A stretch of 64,000 nt of DNA from Nocardia ninae NBRC 108245 (lineage in GTDB: Bacteria; Actinomycetota; Actinomycetes; Mycobacteriales; Mycobacteriaceae): positions 37,587-101,586 of the forward strand of contig NZ_BJXA01000028.1 in the NCBI RefSeq assembly GCF_007990755.1, given 5' to 3'. The notes beneath the pieces are model-generated. The model ran no database searches. It was not told where the DNA came from and was given only the letters and a program-made list of their open reading frames with translations. The translations under genes were made by a program, and so were the position numbers. Shown here piece by piece: positions 1 through 11,865 of the stretch (position 1 is the first letter of the stretch; each line of letters starts with the position of its first letter).

Positions 1-3000
1 GGTGGTGAACTCCTTCAGCAACGCGAGGTTTCGGATGTCACCGATGAACAACGCACCACCGGGCGCCAGTAGCCGCAACACACCGTCGATGACCCGGCGC
101 AGATACCTTTCGTTGGGGAAATACTGGACGACAGAGTTCATGATGACGGTGTCGAAATGCCCGACCGGCAGCCCGTCGAGATCGTCCGCGCGCCGTGGCT
201 CCAGGTGGACCCGGTCCGTCCAGTCGGCGGCCAATTCGTCCAATTGCGCCTGCAGCCCCGCCAGTACCACGGGCGACAGATCCGTCGCGAAGTATTGCGC
301 GCACTTCGGGGCCAATTGCGACAGCAACAAACCCGATCCGACCCCGATCTCCAGCACTCGCCGCGGCCGCAGTTCTTCGATGCGCGCGACAGTCGCGTCG
401 CGCCATTCCCGCATCTGCTCCAGCGGGATAGGCGTGCCGGAATAGCTGCTGTTCCAGCCGCTGAAGTCGGCGCCGAACTCGACGGCGACCCGCGCACCTC
501 CGGTGTACTCGGTCCCGGAGTACAGATCGTCGTAGATTCGGCGCCACTGGGCGACCATTTCCTCATCGGCTCCGAGGGAGTCCACCACGGTATCCGCGAC
601 GACGTAACCGACGAGCCGTTTGTCGCCCGGACGATCCTCGCGCACCACGACGGCGGCCCGTTCGACGCCGGGATGCGCGGCGAGCGCGGCCTCGACCTCG
701 CCCGGCTCGATGCGGAAGCCGTTGACCTTCACCTGGTGATCAGCCCGGCCGACGAACTCCAACTCGCCGTCGGCATTCCATCGGACCAGATCGCCGGTGC
801 GATAGAGCCGAGATCCGGCCGGACCGAAGGGGTCGGGTACGAATCGATCCGCCGTCAGGCCCCCGCGCCCTAAATATCCCCGCGCCACCCCGACACCCCC
901 GACGTACAACTCGCCGACAACCCCCGCCGGAACCACGTTCCCGAAACCGTCGAGCACGTAGACCCGGGTGTTCGCGATCGGACCACCGATCGGCACCGAA
1001 TGGCCCTGGAGGTCGGCGGGCGTCAAAGAATTGCAGCAGGTGAATGTGGTGCATTCGGTCGGACCGTACCCGTTGACCACTGTCAGGCCGGGCAGCGCGG
1101 CGCAGACTCGCTCGACGTGCCCGCGCGACAACGGTTCTCCACCAACCAGCAGTTCCCGCAGACCGGCGAACACCGTCAGGTCCTCATCGCTGAGCGAATT
1201 GAACAGTGCCGAAGTCAGCCACGCCGTGGTCACGCTGGTGCGCGCGAACAGGGCGCGCAACCCGGCGACGGTCGGGACACGCTCCTGCGACACCACGCAA
1301 CGCCCGCCGTGCACCAGCGCGGCCCAGATCTCGAAGGTCGAGGCGTCGAAGGTCACCGACGCGGCGTGCAGGACCACCGCACGATCGTCGAGGACCGCAT
1401 AGTCCACGCCGCACACCAGCCGGATGACCGATCGGTGCTCCACCGCAACGCCTTTGGGCACCCCGGTCGACCCTGAGGTGTAGATGACGTAGGCGATGTT
1501 GCCGGGCTCGGCCGATAGCGGAATCCGTGCCGCCATATCGGCTGACTCCGCATCCTCGGGCTGGTCGAGGAGTATCCACTCCACGCCGGATTTCTCCGGG
1601 ATCGAGGAGCGCAGCCGTGACGTGGTGATGACCACGGGGGCGTCCGTGTCGTCGAGAATGAACCGCAGTCGATCGGCGGGGTACTCGGGATCCAGCGGGA
1701 CATAGCCCCCGCCCGCCTTCACGATGGCGAGAATCGCGACAACGGCCTCGACGCCGCGCTCGAGACACAGGGCGACCAGCACCTCGGGCCGCACACCGAG
1801 CCCACGCAGCCTGCGAGCCAGCCGATCCGCTCGCCGGTCGAGCTCCGCATAGCTGTACTGTTCGTCGCCGCAGATCAGCGCCACCGCGTCCGGTGCGCGA
1901 TCGACCTGTTCCTCGAACAACCCGGCGAGGGTCGCGTCCTGCGGGAGTTCCGTTGCGGTGTCATTGCATTCTATGACCAGTTCGTACCGCTCGTGCTCTC
2001 CCAGCAGCGGCAGTTCCGACAGTCGCACTCTCGGGTCGGCGGCCACCGCCTCCAGCACCCGGACATAGCGCTGCGCCAATCGCTCGATCGTCGCCTTGTC
2101 GAACAGATCGCGGGCGAACACCACCGCCCCGGCCAACACCGTCTCGTGTTCGACGAAGTGCAGTTCGAGATCGAACCGAACGATGTCGGTATCGAGGCCG
2201 AGTGGTTCGGCCTGCGTCCCGGCCAGCTCCAGCGTCGCGCTCGGCGTGTTCATCAGCTGAAAGATGACCTGCGTCAACGGGTTACGCGTCAAGTCACGCT
2301 GCGGGGCCAATTCCCGCACCAGCTGCTCGAACGGCAGATCCTGGTGCGCGTAGGCGCCGAGCGCACTGGATCGCACCCTGGCCAGTAGCTCCTCGAAGGT
2401 CGGATCCGCCGAACAGTCGGTCCGAATCACCATGGTATTGACGAAGAATCCGATCAAATCCTCCAGCTCGGCCCGCACCCGGCCTGCGATCGGCGTCCCC
2501 ACCGCCACGTCCGGCATATCCGTTTCGCGCGCGAGCATCGCCTGAAAAGCCGCGAGCAGGGTCATGAACAGCGACATCCTGCGTTCTCTGCTCAACTGTC
2601 GCAGCCGAGCGGTCAGCGGTTCCGGAACGATGAAATGATGCGAGCCCCCCTCATACGTGGGCACCGCGGGGCGGACCCGGTCGACCGGTAATTCCATCGC
2701 CGCCAACCCGGAAAGCCGGTCACGCCAGTAAGCCAGCTGTTCGTCGAACACTTCGCCGGAAAGCCACTCGCGCTGCCAGACCGCGAAGTCGGCGTACTGC
2801 ATCGGCAATGGCGGCAGCGGAGACGGCTGCCCGGCGCGGAACGCCTCGTACAACACGGTCAACTCACGCAGCAGCACGCCGATGGACCAGCCGTCGGTGA
2901 CGATGTGGTGCATCGTCAGCATCAGCACCTGATCGTCCTCGCCGAGCCGAATCAACCACGACCGCAGTAGCGGCCCCTCGCCCAAATCGAATGGCGCACG

Positions 3001-3336
3001 AATTTCCCTGCGCAGCAATGCCTGCGCCGCCGCGACGGGGTCGGATTCGGCGGAAACGTCGGCCACCGAGAACACCGGCGGGGCCGCCGGTCGAATCGCC
3101 TGGTAGGGCTCGCCCGCCTCGCTGCGGATCACCGTGCGCAACACCGCATGCCGCGCGACCACCTCCTCGATTGCGCGTCCCAACAACTCCGCGTCGACGG
3201 CGCCCCGCAACCGGTACGCCATCGGCACGTTGTAGAACGGGCTGCCCGGCACCAACTGGTCCAGGAACCACAGTCGCTGTTGGGCGAACGACAACGGTCC
3301 CGACCGCCGCAGCGGTTCAAGCGTCGGTTCAAGCAT
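1..3336 (-). CDS. NRPS module C-A-(N-methyltransferase), 3' end outside window
   Basis: The reading frame stays open from ATG 3336 to the window edge (1,112 residues seen). The start overlaps the MbtH stop by 8 nt (GTGATGCTTGA), so translation is probably coupled. Condensation domain: about residues 10-440, with HHIVTDG near residue 142. Adenylation domain: about 460-920, with [11 protein letters not shown] near 620 and NGYGPTE near 755. An N-methyltransferase is embedded after the A8 core, from about residue 920, with SAM motif LEIGVGSG. The ten-residue specificity code read by hand is DAFWLGGTFK, one residue from the valine-type code DAFWIGGTFK, so an N-methyl-valine-like residue is predicted (inference). 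The PCP and anything downstream lie outside the window. A first module starting with C means it accepts an upstream acyl or peptidyl chain, or an N-acyl starter. Confidence 0.93.
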   Translation of the reverse strand, partial: MLEPTLEPLRRSGPLSFAQQRLWFLDQLVPGSPFYNVPMAYRLRGAVDAELLGRAIEEVVARHAVLRTVIRSEAGEPYQAIRPAAPPVFSVADVSAESDPVAAAQALLRREIRAPFDLGEGPLLRSWLIRLGEDDQVLMLTMHHIVTDGWSIGVLLRELTVLYEAFRAGQPSPLPPLPMQYADFAVWQREWLSGEVFDEQLAYWRDRLSGLAAMELPVDRVRPAVPTYEGGSHHFIVPEPLTARLRQLSRERRMSLFMTLLAAFQAMLARETDMPDVAVGTPIAGRVRAELEDLIGFFVNTMVIRTDCSADPTFEELLARVRSSALGAYAHQDLPFEQLVRELAPQRDLTRNPLTQVIFQLMNTPSATLELAGTQAEPLGLDTDIVRFDLELHFVEHETVLAGAVVFARDLFDKATIERLAQRYVRVLEAVAADPRVRLSELPLLGEHERYELVIECNDTATELPQDATLAGLFEEQVDRAPDAVALICGDEQYSYAELDRRADRLARRLRGLGVRPEVLVALCLERGVEAVVAILAIVKAGGGYVPLDPEYPADRLRFILDDTDAPVVITTSRLRSSIPEKSGVEWILLDQPEDAESADMAARIPLSAEPGNIAYVIYTSGSTGVPKGVAVEHRSVIRLVCGVDYAVLDDRAVVLHAASVTFDASTFEIWAALVHGGRCVVSQERVPTVAGLRALFARTSVTTAWLTSALFNSLSDEDLTVFAGLRELLVGGEPLSRGHVERVCAALPGLTVVNGYGPTECTTFTCCNSLTPADLQGHSVPIGGPIANTRVYVLDGFGNVVPAGVVGELYVGGVGVARGYLGRGGLTADRFVPDPFGPAGSRLYRTGDLVRWNADGELEFVGRADHQVKVNGFRIEPGEVEAALAAHPGVERAAVVVREDRPGDKRLVGYVVADTVVDSLGADEEMVAQWRRIYDDLYSGTEYTGGARVAVEFGADFSGWNSSYSGTPIPLEQMREWRDATVARIEELRPRRVLEIGVGSGLLLSQLAPKCAQYFATDLSPVVLAGLQAQLDELAADWTDRVHLEPRRADDLDGLPVGHFDTVIMNSVVQYFPNERYLRRVIDGVLRLLAPGGALFIGDIRNLALLKEFTT

Positions 3337-3532
3337 CACGCGGCCCAGCTTCCGCACGGTGGCGCTTCGGCCGAATGTCGACCCAGACTTCGTCGATATA
3401 CGCGAGACATTCGGCGCGAGAACCTGCTACCGATGTCGCGAACCAGCCGTCCGGCAGCGGTCGAGCAGTGGGCCAGACCGAATATTGCTCCTGCTCGTTG
3501 TGCACGACCAGATACCTGTCGAACCGGATCAT
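3329..3532 (-). CDS. MbtH-like NRPS accessory protein
   Basis: A 67-residue protein with the MbtH signature: [10 protein letters not shown] near the N-terminus, then [18 protein letters not shown] and DIRP. MbtH-like proteins bind adenylation domains and support their folding and activity. A strong Shine-Dalgarno (GGAGGTG) lies 8 nt upstream of the ATG. The gene overlaps the following NRPS by 8 nt, so this is the first gene of the NRPS transcript. It is the only MbtH homologue in the window and may serve all four adenylation domains. Confidence 0.95.
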   Translation of the reverse strand: MIRFDRYLVVHNEQEQYSVWPTARPLPDGWFATSVAGSRAECLAYIDEVWVDIRPKRHRAEAGPRDA

Positions 3533-3889
3533 CTACCGAACACCTCCGACGACGTGACAGCCCGCTACGGACCACTCCCCGATCGTGAGCCATTGCACCG
3601 GCAGGCCGCGGACACGATCCGCGCCGGACCGTTTGCACAGAACGCGAGCGCAGCCACCCCGGCGGGGGCCGAACGCGGAGAAGGTACGGGAAGCGGCCGT
3701 GGCCGGTCCCCGGCGAGGTCCTACGGCGGTGCACCCGATCCCGTAGTCGAGGCCGCCGTCGGACCCCAGAACCCGGGCCGAGCAGCGCCATCGGCGGCGA
3801 CGGAGTGTCGGGCAGATGGTCACCGGCCGCCAGCGGCGGCAGGCACGATGAAACTACGGCTACACCGCACGGCGAAGGGTTTCTCCGCG
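3533..3889. promoter_or_regulatory. divergent intergenic region between mbtH/NRPS and P450
   Basis: 357 bp without a convincing gene, between two divergent operons, so promoters for both are expected here. The open frame of the P450 continues upstream through it, but no family similarity appears before residue MTEVV. I could not identify -10/-35 boxes with confidence. Confidence 0.5.
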
Positions 3890-5104
3890 ATGACCGAGGT
3901 TGTCGAACTGGACTCCGATTTCCTGCGCGAGCCCTACCGGCTCTACGCGCTGCTACGCGAGGAAGCGCCGGTGTGTGTCGCCGAACTCCCCGACGGTGAG
4001 CGGTTGTGGTTGGTCACCCGGTACGAGGATGTCCGGGCCGCACTCACCGATCCGGCCATCGGCAAGGACTCTGACGAGATCATGCGCATCGCACAGGCCG
4101 GCGGTATGACCGACCCCCTCGGCGGCAGTCTGCGCACGCACATGCTGAATTCGGATCCGCCGGATCACACGCGACTACGCAAACTTGTCTCGAAGGTCTT
4201 CACCGCGCGTGCGGTCGAGCGCCTGCGCCCGCGCATCATCGAGATCGCGGACGAGCTGATCGCCGCGGTGGCGGCGAAAGACGAGATCGACCTCCTCGCC
4301 GAGTTCGCGTATCCGCTTCCCCTCACGGTGATCTGCGAGTTGCTCGGCGTGGCGACCGATGACCGAGACGATTTCCGGCAGTGGAGTTATGCCATCACCG
4401 GCACGACCGGTAACTACCGCAACTTCCGTGCTGCGGCGGCCAAGATGGCGGCCTATCTCACGGCCTCGGTCGCGCAGAAGCGTGCGAGACCCCGCGCGGA
4501 TCTCCTGAGCCAGCTGGTCCACGCGCGCGACGGCGGCGACGGCCTCAGCGAACGCGAACTGGTGTCCACCGCCTTCCTGCTGCTGTTCGCCGGCCACGAA
4601 ACCACGGTCAACCTCATCGCCAGCGGCATCTCGGCGCTGCTGCGTCACCCTGACCAACTCGCCGCGCTGCGCGCGGACCGAGCCCTCCTGCCCGGTGCCA
4701 TCGAGGAATTCCTGCGATACGAGAGCCCGGTGAATATTACGTCGTCCCGCTACACCAAGAAGGCCACGCGCATCGGCGGCGTCGACATCCCGGCGGATGA
4801 ATTCATCGTCGTCGCACTGGCGTCGGCGAACCGCGACGGCACGCGCTTCGCCGACCCCGACACCGTGGAAATCACCAGGCAGCCGAAGGGGCACGTGGCG
4901 TTCGGGTACGGCGTCCACTACTGCCTCGGCGCACCGCTGGCCCGGCTGGAGGCCGAGATCGCCTTCGACCGGCTGCTGTCGGCTTTTCCCCACCTCGCCC
5001 CCGCCGTGCCTGCCGACCAGCTGGTTTGGCGGGAAAGCGCACACATCCGCGGTCTCACCGCACTTCCGGTCCGGCTGCGTCGCGCACCGGAGAGAGAGCA
5101 GTAG
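3890..5104 (+). CDS. cytochrome P450 monooxygenase
   Basis: A 404-residue soluble bacterial P450. Visible motifs: I-helix FAGHETT with the usual acid-alcohol pair, K-helix EEFLR, and heme loop FGYGVHYCLG with the cysteine ligand. The start at 3890 (MTEVVELDSD) follows GAAGGG by about 10 nt; an in-frame ATG at 3848 is the alternative. It is followed after 3 nt by a methyltransferase gene, suggesting oxidation followed by methylation during tailoring. The substrate cannot be read from sequence; hydroxylation of the assembled product or a late intermediate is inferred. Confidence 0.93.
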   Translation: MTEVVELDSDFLREPYRLYALLREEAPVCVAELPDGERLWLVTRYEDVRAALTDPAIGKDSDEIMRIAQAGGMTDPLGGSLRTHMLNSDPPDHTRLRKLVSKVFTARAVERLRPRIIEIADELIAAVAAKDEIDLLAEFAYPLPLTVICELLGVATDDRDDFRQWSYAITGTTGNYRNFRAAAAKMAAYLTASVAQKRARPRADLLSQLVHARDGGDGLSERELVSTAFLLLFAGHETTVNLIASGISALLRHPDQLAALRADRALLPGAIEEFLRYESPVNITSSRYTKKATRIGGVDIPADEFIVVALASANRDGTRFADPDTVEITRQPKGHVAFGYGVHYCLGAPLARLEAEIAFDRLLSAFPHLAPAVPADQLVWRESAHIRGLTALPVRLRRAPEREQ

Positions 5105-5107
5105 AGC

Positions 5108-5902
5108 ATGACACTGGAAAAGATCGGGCAGCACCAGGTCCAGGAGACTCTGTTGTTGCCGTTGCGCGGGAAAGCGCTCGACTACCGCACTGCGGCACCG
5201 GTTCTCGGTGACCGGTGGTCCGACGAGGTGCTCAGCCGGATCGGACCGCTCCGGTTCAAGATGCGGTTGGGCTCGCTGGATCGCTACATCCCTGTGCTGC
5301 GCGCCCACCGAATGGACGAGTGGGCCCGCGAGTTCCTGTCCCGCCATACCGACGCGGTCGTGTTGCACCTGGGCTGCGGCCTGGACAGCCGGGCGTTCCG
5401 CCTCGACCTTCCGGAACGCGTCCAGTGGTTCGATGTCGATTTTCCGGAGGTCATCGAGCTGCGCCGATCCTTCTACCCGGACCGCCCGCGCTATCGGCTC
5501 GTTGCCGGCTCGGTGACGGAGCCGGCCTGGCTGGACGACGTGCCGGTTGGCAGGCCGGTGCTGGTCATCGCCGAAGGGCTGCTCATGTATCTCAGCGAGG
5601 CCGACGTCGCCCAGCTTCTCGGCAGGCTGATCGACCGTTTCGGCGGCGGTGAACTGATCTTCGACGTCATGACCGAGGCGAACGCCAAGATCGCCGGATG
5701 GTTCGGCTACACAGTCTGGGGGATCGGCGATCCGCGTGAACTCGAACGCACACACCCGCTCACCCTGCTCGAAGCCGTGCCCGCCCTGGCGGACCACCGG
5801 CTGATCCGGTCCACCGGCTGGCGACTGTACAACGCCGTTCAGTACCGGAACCCGTTGTATCGCAACGGGATCCGGTCACTGCGCTACCGCTTCGGCGGCT
5901 AG
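5108..5902 (+). CDS. TcmP/LCM-family SAM-dependent O-methyltransferase
   Basis: A 264-residue protein of the leucine carboxyl methyltransferase (PF04072)/TcmP type. The SAM site reads LHLGCGLDSRAFR (about residues 80-92), followed by the acidic WFDVDFPEVI strand and IAEGLLMYL. Known relatives methylate carboxylates or hydroxyls of polyketides and peptides. It starts 3 nt after the P450 stop, so it is probably co-transcribed. Its stop lies 4 bp from the convergent leucyl-tRNA synthetase stop, leaving no room for a separate terminator. Confidence 0.88.
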   Translation: MTLEKIGQHQVQETLLLPLRGKALDYRTAAPVLGDRWSDEVLSRIGPLRFKMRLGSLDRYIPVLRAHRMDEWAREFLSRHTDAVVLHLGCGLDSRAFRLDLPERVQWFDVDFPEVIELRRSFYPDRPRYRLVAGSVTEPAWLDDVPVGRPVLVIAEGLLMYLSEADVAQLLGRLIDRFGGGELIFDVMTEANAKIAGWFGYTVWGIGDPRELERTHPLTLLEAVPALADHRLIRSTGWRLYNAVQYRNPLYRNGIRSLRYRFGG

Positions 5903-5906
5903 CCGC

Positions 5907-8402
<2,496 letters not shown>

Positions 8403-8603
8403 CGCTCGGCTTCGCTCGCTCTGGTCGGGTTCGGGTAGGTGCTGGCGGCCGATCCCGGTCTGCGCGCACTGTCGCCCCGCACGCAAGCCAGCATCGCCCC
8501 ATGATGCGGACCGCGGCCGTCAGGTATCAAGACGACCGACCGGTCGATCCTACCGGAGCTCGAGCCGATGCCCGCGCGCAGCGCTCACCGACCGACCCGC
8601 CGC

Positions 8604-9716
8604 CTAGAAGTATGACTGTAGGGGCCCGCGGCGCCGGACATCCAGTGTGGCGCAATGGAACGACCCGCCGAAACTGTTGAAGTCACGGAAGTTGCACGGG
8701 ATGGGCGTGAGCCCGAAGTCGCGCAGTGCCTGGATCATCGGCTCGTCCTGACGCTCGACGACGACCCGTTGCTCATCGAGCATGAGGATATTCATGTTGA
8801 TCCATTTGCTGGTCATGTACAGCGGGTGCGCGTCGGGGATGATCGGTTTCGGCGCCTCCAGCACATCCCAGCCCTTGAACAGCTTCGGCACCTTCGGCAC
8901 GCGTTCCGGATTCACCAGCAGCTTCCCGGGCGCCAACGGAACCAGCGTCGCATCGATATGCATCGGATGCACATCGTCGAATTCGAAGACGTGGATACGG
9001 TATTCGTCGCCGAGATGACGGCGCAGCCATTCGATACCGAAGGCATTGGTGACATTGCTCATCTGCGCGACGATGTCGCGGCCGCATCGGGTGAAATCGG
9101 CGGCATCGAACGTCGGCTCGAATTCGGTGACCACGAGCCGGGTGCCCTGATCGGGGTGCTCGTCGGACCAATCCTGGTCGAATTGCGCGTCGGTGAGCTC
9201 CGGCTTCGGCCCCGCACTCCAGTTGGCACCGCCGTGGAAGTACTCCTTGAGCAACGGGCGATACGCAAGCGACTCGTAGTACCGGGATCGCCACGCCATC
9301 GGGCATTCGATGATGTCGGTGCCGACAACGAGCAGGGCATCACGCGGCATGGCGGCATACAGCCCGGTGCTCGTCCAATGCAGCGTGCTGTAGGTGGTGC
9401 GCTGCGAAATGGGTTCGGGCCGGCGCACGGTGACGCCTTCCGATTCCAGGATGTGTGCGAATTCGTCGAGATCTCGGCGGGCGGCCTCGATCCGTTCCGG
9501 CGGAAAGGGTCGACCCGCGTTGGTACGGAAAGTCTCGAGCTGCCCCGCGGGCAGCACCGGGGGCAGGCACTCGTGCCAGGGCGGGAAGCTGGCATCGTCG
9601 ACGATGCCGACGATGACCTCCTCCAGCGGATCCCATTCGTTGTAGGAACACACCGGGCTCGCCGGCGCCTCTCGGTCCATGCCGCCGATCTGTGCTACCT
9701 GGGGTGCGCTCGTCAT
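8604..9716 (-). CDS. glycine amidinotransferase-family enzyme
   Basis: A 370-residue protein of the arginine:glycine amidinotransferase family, which moves the amidino group of arginine to an amine acceptor by a ping-pong mechanism on cysteine. Key sites are HIDATLVPL (His-Asp pair) and GGSFHCATLDVRR with the catalytic Cys near the C-terminus. N-terminal SYNEWDPLEEVIVG is typical of the family. I chose ATG 9716 (MTSAPQ); ATG 9779 is possible. Relatives in natural-product clusters, such as CyrA of cylindrospermopsin biosynthesis, make guanidinoacetate used as a precursor. It is divergent from the dioxygenase gene at 10051. A guanidino group in the product or starter unit is inferred; the acceptor (glycine or a longer amino acid) is unknown. 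Confidence 0.92.
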   Translation of the reverse strand: MTSAPQVAQIGGMDREAPASPVCSYNEWDPLEEVIVGIVDDASFPPWHECLPPVLPAGQLETFRTNAGRPFPPERIEAARRDLDEFAHILESEGVTVRRPEPISQRTTYSTLHWTSTGLYAAMPRDALLVVGTDIIECPMAWRSRYYESLAYRPLLKEYFHGGANWSAGPKPELTDAQFDQDWSDEHPDQGTRLVVTEFEPTFDAADFTRCGRDIVAQMSNVTNAFGIEWLRRHLGDEYRIHVFEFDDVHPMHIDATLVPLAPGKLLVNPERVPKVPKLFKGWDVLEAPKPIIPDAHPLYMTSKWINMNILMLDEQRVVVERQDEPMIQALRDFGLTPIPCNFRDFNSFGGSFHCATLDVRRRGPLQSYF

Positions 9717-10050
9717 ATTCGGTTCCCGTCTCGACAACTGCGGTGGGTCGGTTACCGATTCTGCGGAGCCGTGCGTCATCCGCCTGACACCTGCCACAAC
9801 CTCGGCACGACGGCGGTCCCCAGTTCGGCGGCGCCATGCCGACCGAGGCGAGGGTCGGCCACCAGTTTGTGACCGCGCGGACCCGGCGCGACCACCAACC
9901 GTGCCGCGCGCCGTAGCTGAACCATGCAGCACTGCCCGAAAGGCACCCCGACCAGTACAGAGGTCCCGCCGCAGCTGTCCGGCTACTGCACACGCCACGC
10001 TGGTGCGCGCCCGCACGATCTAGGCCTGGCCACACTGCGAAAGGACCGGA
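9717..10050. promoter_or_regulatory. divergent intergenic region, amidinotransferase / dioxygenase
   Basis: 334 bp between divergently transcribed genes, expected to hold both promoters. The dioxygenase has AAAGGA about 5 nt before its ATG. No gene or clear repeat was seen. Confidence 0.4.
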
Positions 10051-10791
10051 ATGTCGCGCAACACCGTTCTCGACGAGAAAGAACACGAGATTTCTCAGCA
10101 GCTGACCGAAGTCGGCGAGAGCCTTGTTCGGGCCGACGAATTGTCCGCCGTGCTCGGCGTCGACGCAGCGGACTGGGCTCGATTCGGGAAGAACTGGGAC
10201 GATCTTCTCCTGGATACCTTCATGGCCGACGGCGGCACCTATCGCTACCGCCGTTACGGCCAATTCGAACTCCACCCGGACACCGGTGAGCTGGTCGCCC
10301 TGCCCCATGAGCCCTATCGGCAAGAGCGCTACTACAACCGGCTCAATGGCGGCGTCGACCGGGTCTATGAACCGATCACCGACGCATTCGCCGGCGACCC
10401 GCTGCTCCGCGACGTGCTCGTCCGGCTCGGCCGGGTCTTCACGGCGGTGGACAACACCCGGCGCTGGTTGATCAAGTTGCACCCCGTTCGCATCATCGCG
10501 GGCGAGGAGATGGGCAAACCCGCGCCGGAGGGCAGGCATCGCGACGGCGTCACCTTCGTCGGGTCGCTGCTCATCGACCGGCTCAACATCACCGGCGGCG
10601 AGAGCTCGACCTACGACGAGGACGGCAAGCGCCTGCGTACCGTGACCCTGACCGAGCCGGGCGAACTGCTGCTCAACGACGATCAGCGCACCTACCACGC
10701 GGTGACGCCTATCGAAGCAATCGACAAGAACCAGCCCGCGCATCGTGATGTGCTGGTGCTGAACTATGCCGCGTTGCCCGGCCGGGCCTGA
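10051..10791 (+). CDS. 2-oxoglutarate/Fe(II) dioxygenase, amino-acid hydroxylase type (PF10014-like)
   Basis: 246 residues. The iron triad can be seen: HRD (H-x-D) in the GRHRDGVTF segment and distal His in TYHAVTP, with an Arg in HRDVLVLNY as the likely 2-oxoglutarate anchor. The fold resembles the family that includes L-isoleucine 4-hydroxylase (IDO), whose known members hydroxylate free aliphatic amino acids. RBS AAAGGA precedes the ATG. It is 9 bp upstream of the aldo/keto reductase and clearly in one operon with it. Hydroxylation of a free branched amino acid precursor is a reasonable inference, given the Leu- and Val-like adenylation codes in the cluster. Confidence 0.85.
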   Translation: MSRNTVLDEKEHEISQQLTEVGESLVRADELSAVLGVDAADWARFGKNWDDLLLDTFMADGGTYRYRRYGQFELHPDTGELVALPHEPYRQERYYNRLNGGVDRVYEPITDAFAGDPLLRDVLVRLGRVFTAVDNTRRWLIKLHPVRIIAGEEMGKPAPEGRHRDGVTFVGSLLIDRLNITGGESSTYDEDGKRLRTVTLTEPGELLLNDDQRTYHAVTPIEAIDKNQPAHRDVLVLNYAALPGRA

Positions 10792-10800
10792 GGAGGGCGG

Positions 10801-11793
10801 ATGAAGACACGATTCCTCGGCGGCCAAGGACTGGCCGTGTCCGCGATCGGTCTCGGCTGCATGGGGATGTCCCAGGATTACGGTCCGGGCGACGACGCTG
10901 CCTCGGCCGACACCATCCGGTACGCGCTCGATCAGGGCGTCACCCTGATCGATACCTCCATGAGCTACGGCGCGGGCAACAACGAACGGCTGGTGGGGCA
11001 GGCTATCGCCGGTCGGCGGGACGAGGTAGTGCTTGCCACGAAGTTCGGCATCGTCCGGGACAACCCGGGAGACCCGGCCCGGCTTTGCGCCCGGCCAGAC
11101 GATATCCGGCGATACTGTGACGCCTCACTGGCCCGGCTCGGCACCGACCGTATCGACCTCTACTACCTGCATCGGGTGGATCCGACGGTCCCGATCGAGG
11201 ACAGCGTTGGCACGATGAGCGAGCTGGTGGCCGCGGGGAAGGTTCGCTATCTCGGCATCTCCGAGACCAGCGCGTCCGAGTTGGAGCGTGCGGCCTCGGT
11301 CCACCCGATCAGCGCGGTCCAGTACGAGTGGTCGCTGTCCTGGCGCGAAGTGGAGGACGACATCGTCCCGCTGGCCCGCGCGCTCGGCATCGGGGTGGTG
11401 GTTTTCAGCCCGCTCGGCCGCGGGTTCCTCACCGGCAAGCTCGACGTCGGCGCGCTCGGCCCGGACGACGACCGGCTACCGGATCAGCGCTTCCACGGCC
11501 AGCACCTGATCCGCAATACCGATCAGCTGCGGCGCTTGCGTGAACTCGCCGAGGCCCGCGGCATCACGCCGGGTCAGCTGGCGCTCGCGTGGCTGCTGCA
11601 CCAGGGTGATGACGTCGTGCCGATACCGGGCACCAGGAGCCGGGAGCGGTTGGCCGAGAACGTCGCCGCCGCGGCGGTCGAACTGTCCGCCACGGAGTTG
11701 GCGCAGCTGGAAGCGACGGTACCGAGGTCGTCCTGGTCCGGCGATCGGCATTCCTTTGCCGTGCCGCGGACCGCCCGGGTCGCCGCGCGGTGA
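10801..11793 (+). CDS. aldo/keto reductase
   Basis: A 330-residue TIM-barrel NADPH-dependent oxidoreductase. The catalytic tetrad is visible: Asp and Tyr in DTSMSYG, Lys in LATKFG and His in YYLHRVD. The N-terminal FLGGQGLAVSAIGLGCMGMS is typical of the YakC/PLR-like branch. GGAGGG lies just before the ATG. Co-transcribed with the 2OG dioxygenase, so it could reduce a carbonyl formed from the hydroxylated precursor, or act on the polyketide. It ends before a strong hairpin terminator. Confidence 0.92.
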   Translation: MKTRFLGGQGLAVSAIGLGCMGMSQDYGPGDDAASADTIRYALDQGVTLIDTSMSYGAGNNERLVGQAIAGRRDEVVLATKFGIVRDNPGDPARLCARPDDIRRYCDASLARLGTDRIDLYYLHRVDPTVPIEDSVGTMSELVAAGKVRYLGISETSASELERAASVHPISAVQYEWSLSWREVEDDIVPLARALGIGVVVFSPLGRGFLTGKLDVGALGPDDDRLPDQRFHGQHLIRNTDQLRRLRELAEARGITPGQLALAWLLHQGDDVVPIPGTRSRERLAENVAAAAVELSATELAQLEATVPRSSWSGDRHSFAVPRTARVAAR

Positions 11794-11800
11794 GCCCGGT

Positions 11801-11844
11801 GCCGACGGGGCGGGGCGCGATGCCGAGGATTTCGCCCCGTCGGC
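11801..11844. terminator. bidirectional hairpin terminator
   Basis: A perfect 12-bp stem (GCCGACGGGGCG at 11801-11812, CGCCCCGTCGGC at 11833-11844) with a 20-nt loop. It lies between the convergent aldo/keto reductase (stop 11793) and SARP regulator (stop 11866), so it can end both transcripts. No U-tract follows, as is common in high-GC actinomycetes. Confidence 0.75.
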
Positions 11845-11865
11845 GTGCAGCTCGGTGCTACCGGA

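Noticed and set aside
3359-3889. N-terminal extension of the P450 by 177 codons
   Set aside because: The extension has no P450 similarity and overlaps MbtH and the divergent promoter; ATG 3890 with GAAGGG gives a normal P450 length.
4175-5797. 540-codon open frame antisense to the P450 and methyltransferase
   Set aside because: High-GC shadow frame; no domain, and the sense strand has complete P450 and methyltransferase motifs.
8403-8603. Possible T-box leader before the LeuRS gene
   Set aside because: No sequence resembling the conserved T-box (AGGGTGGNACCGCG-like) was found in the 200-bp leader; only short GC palindromes.
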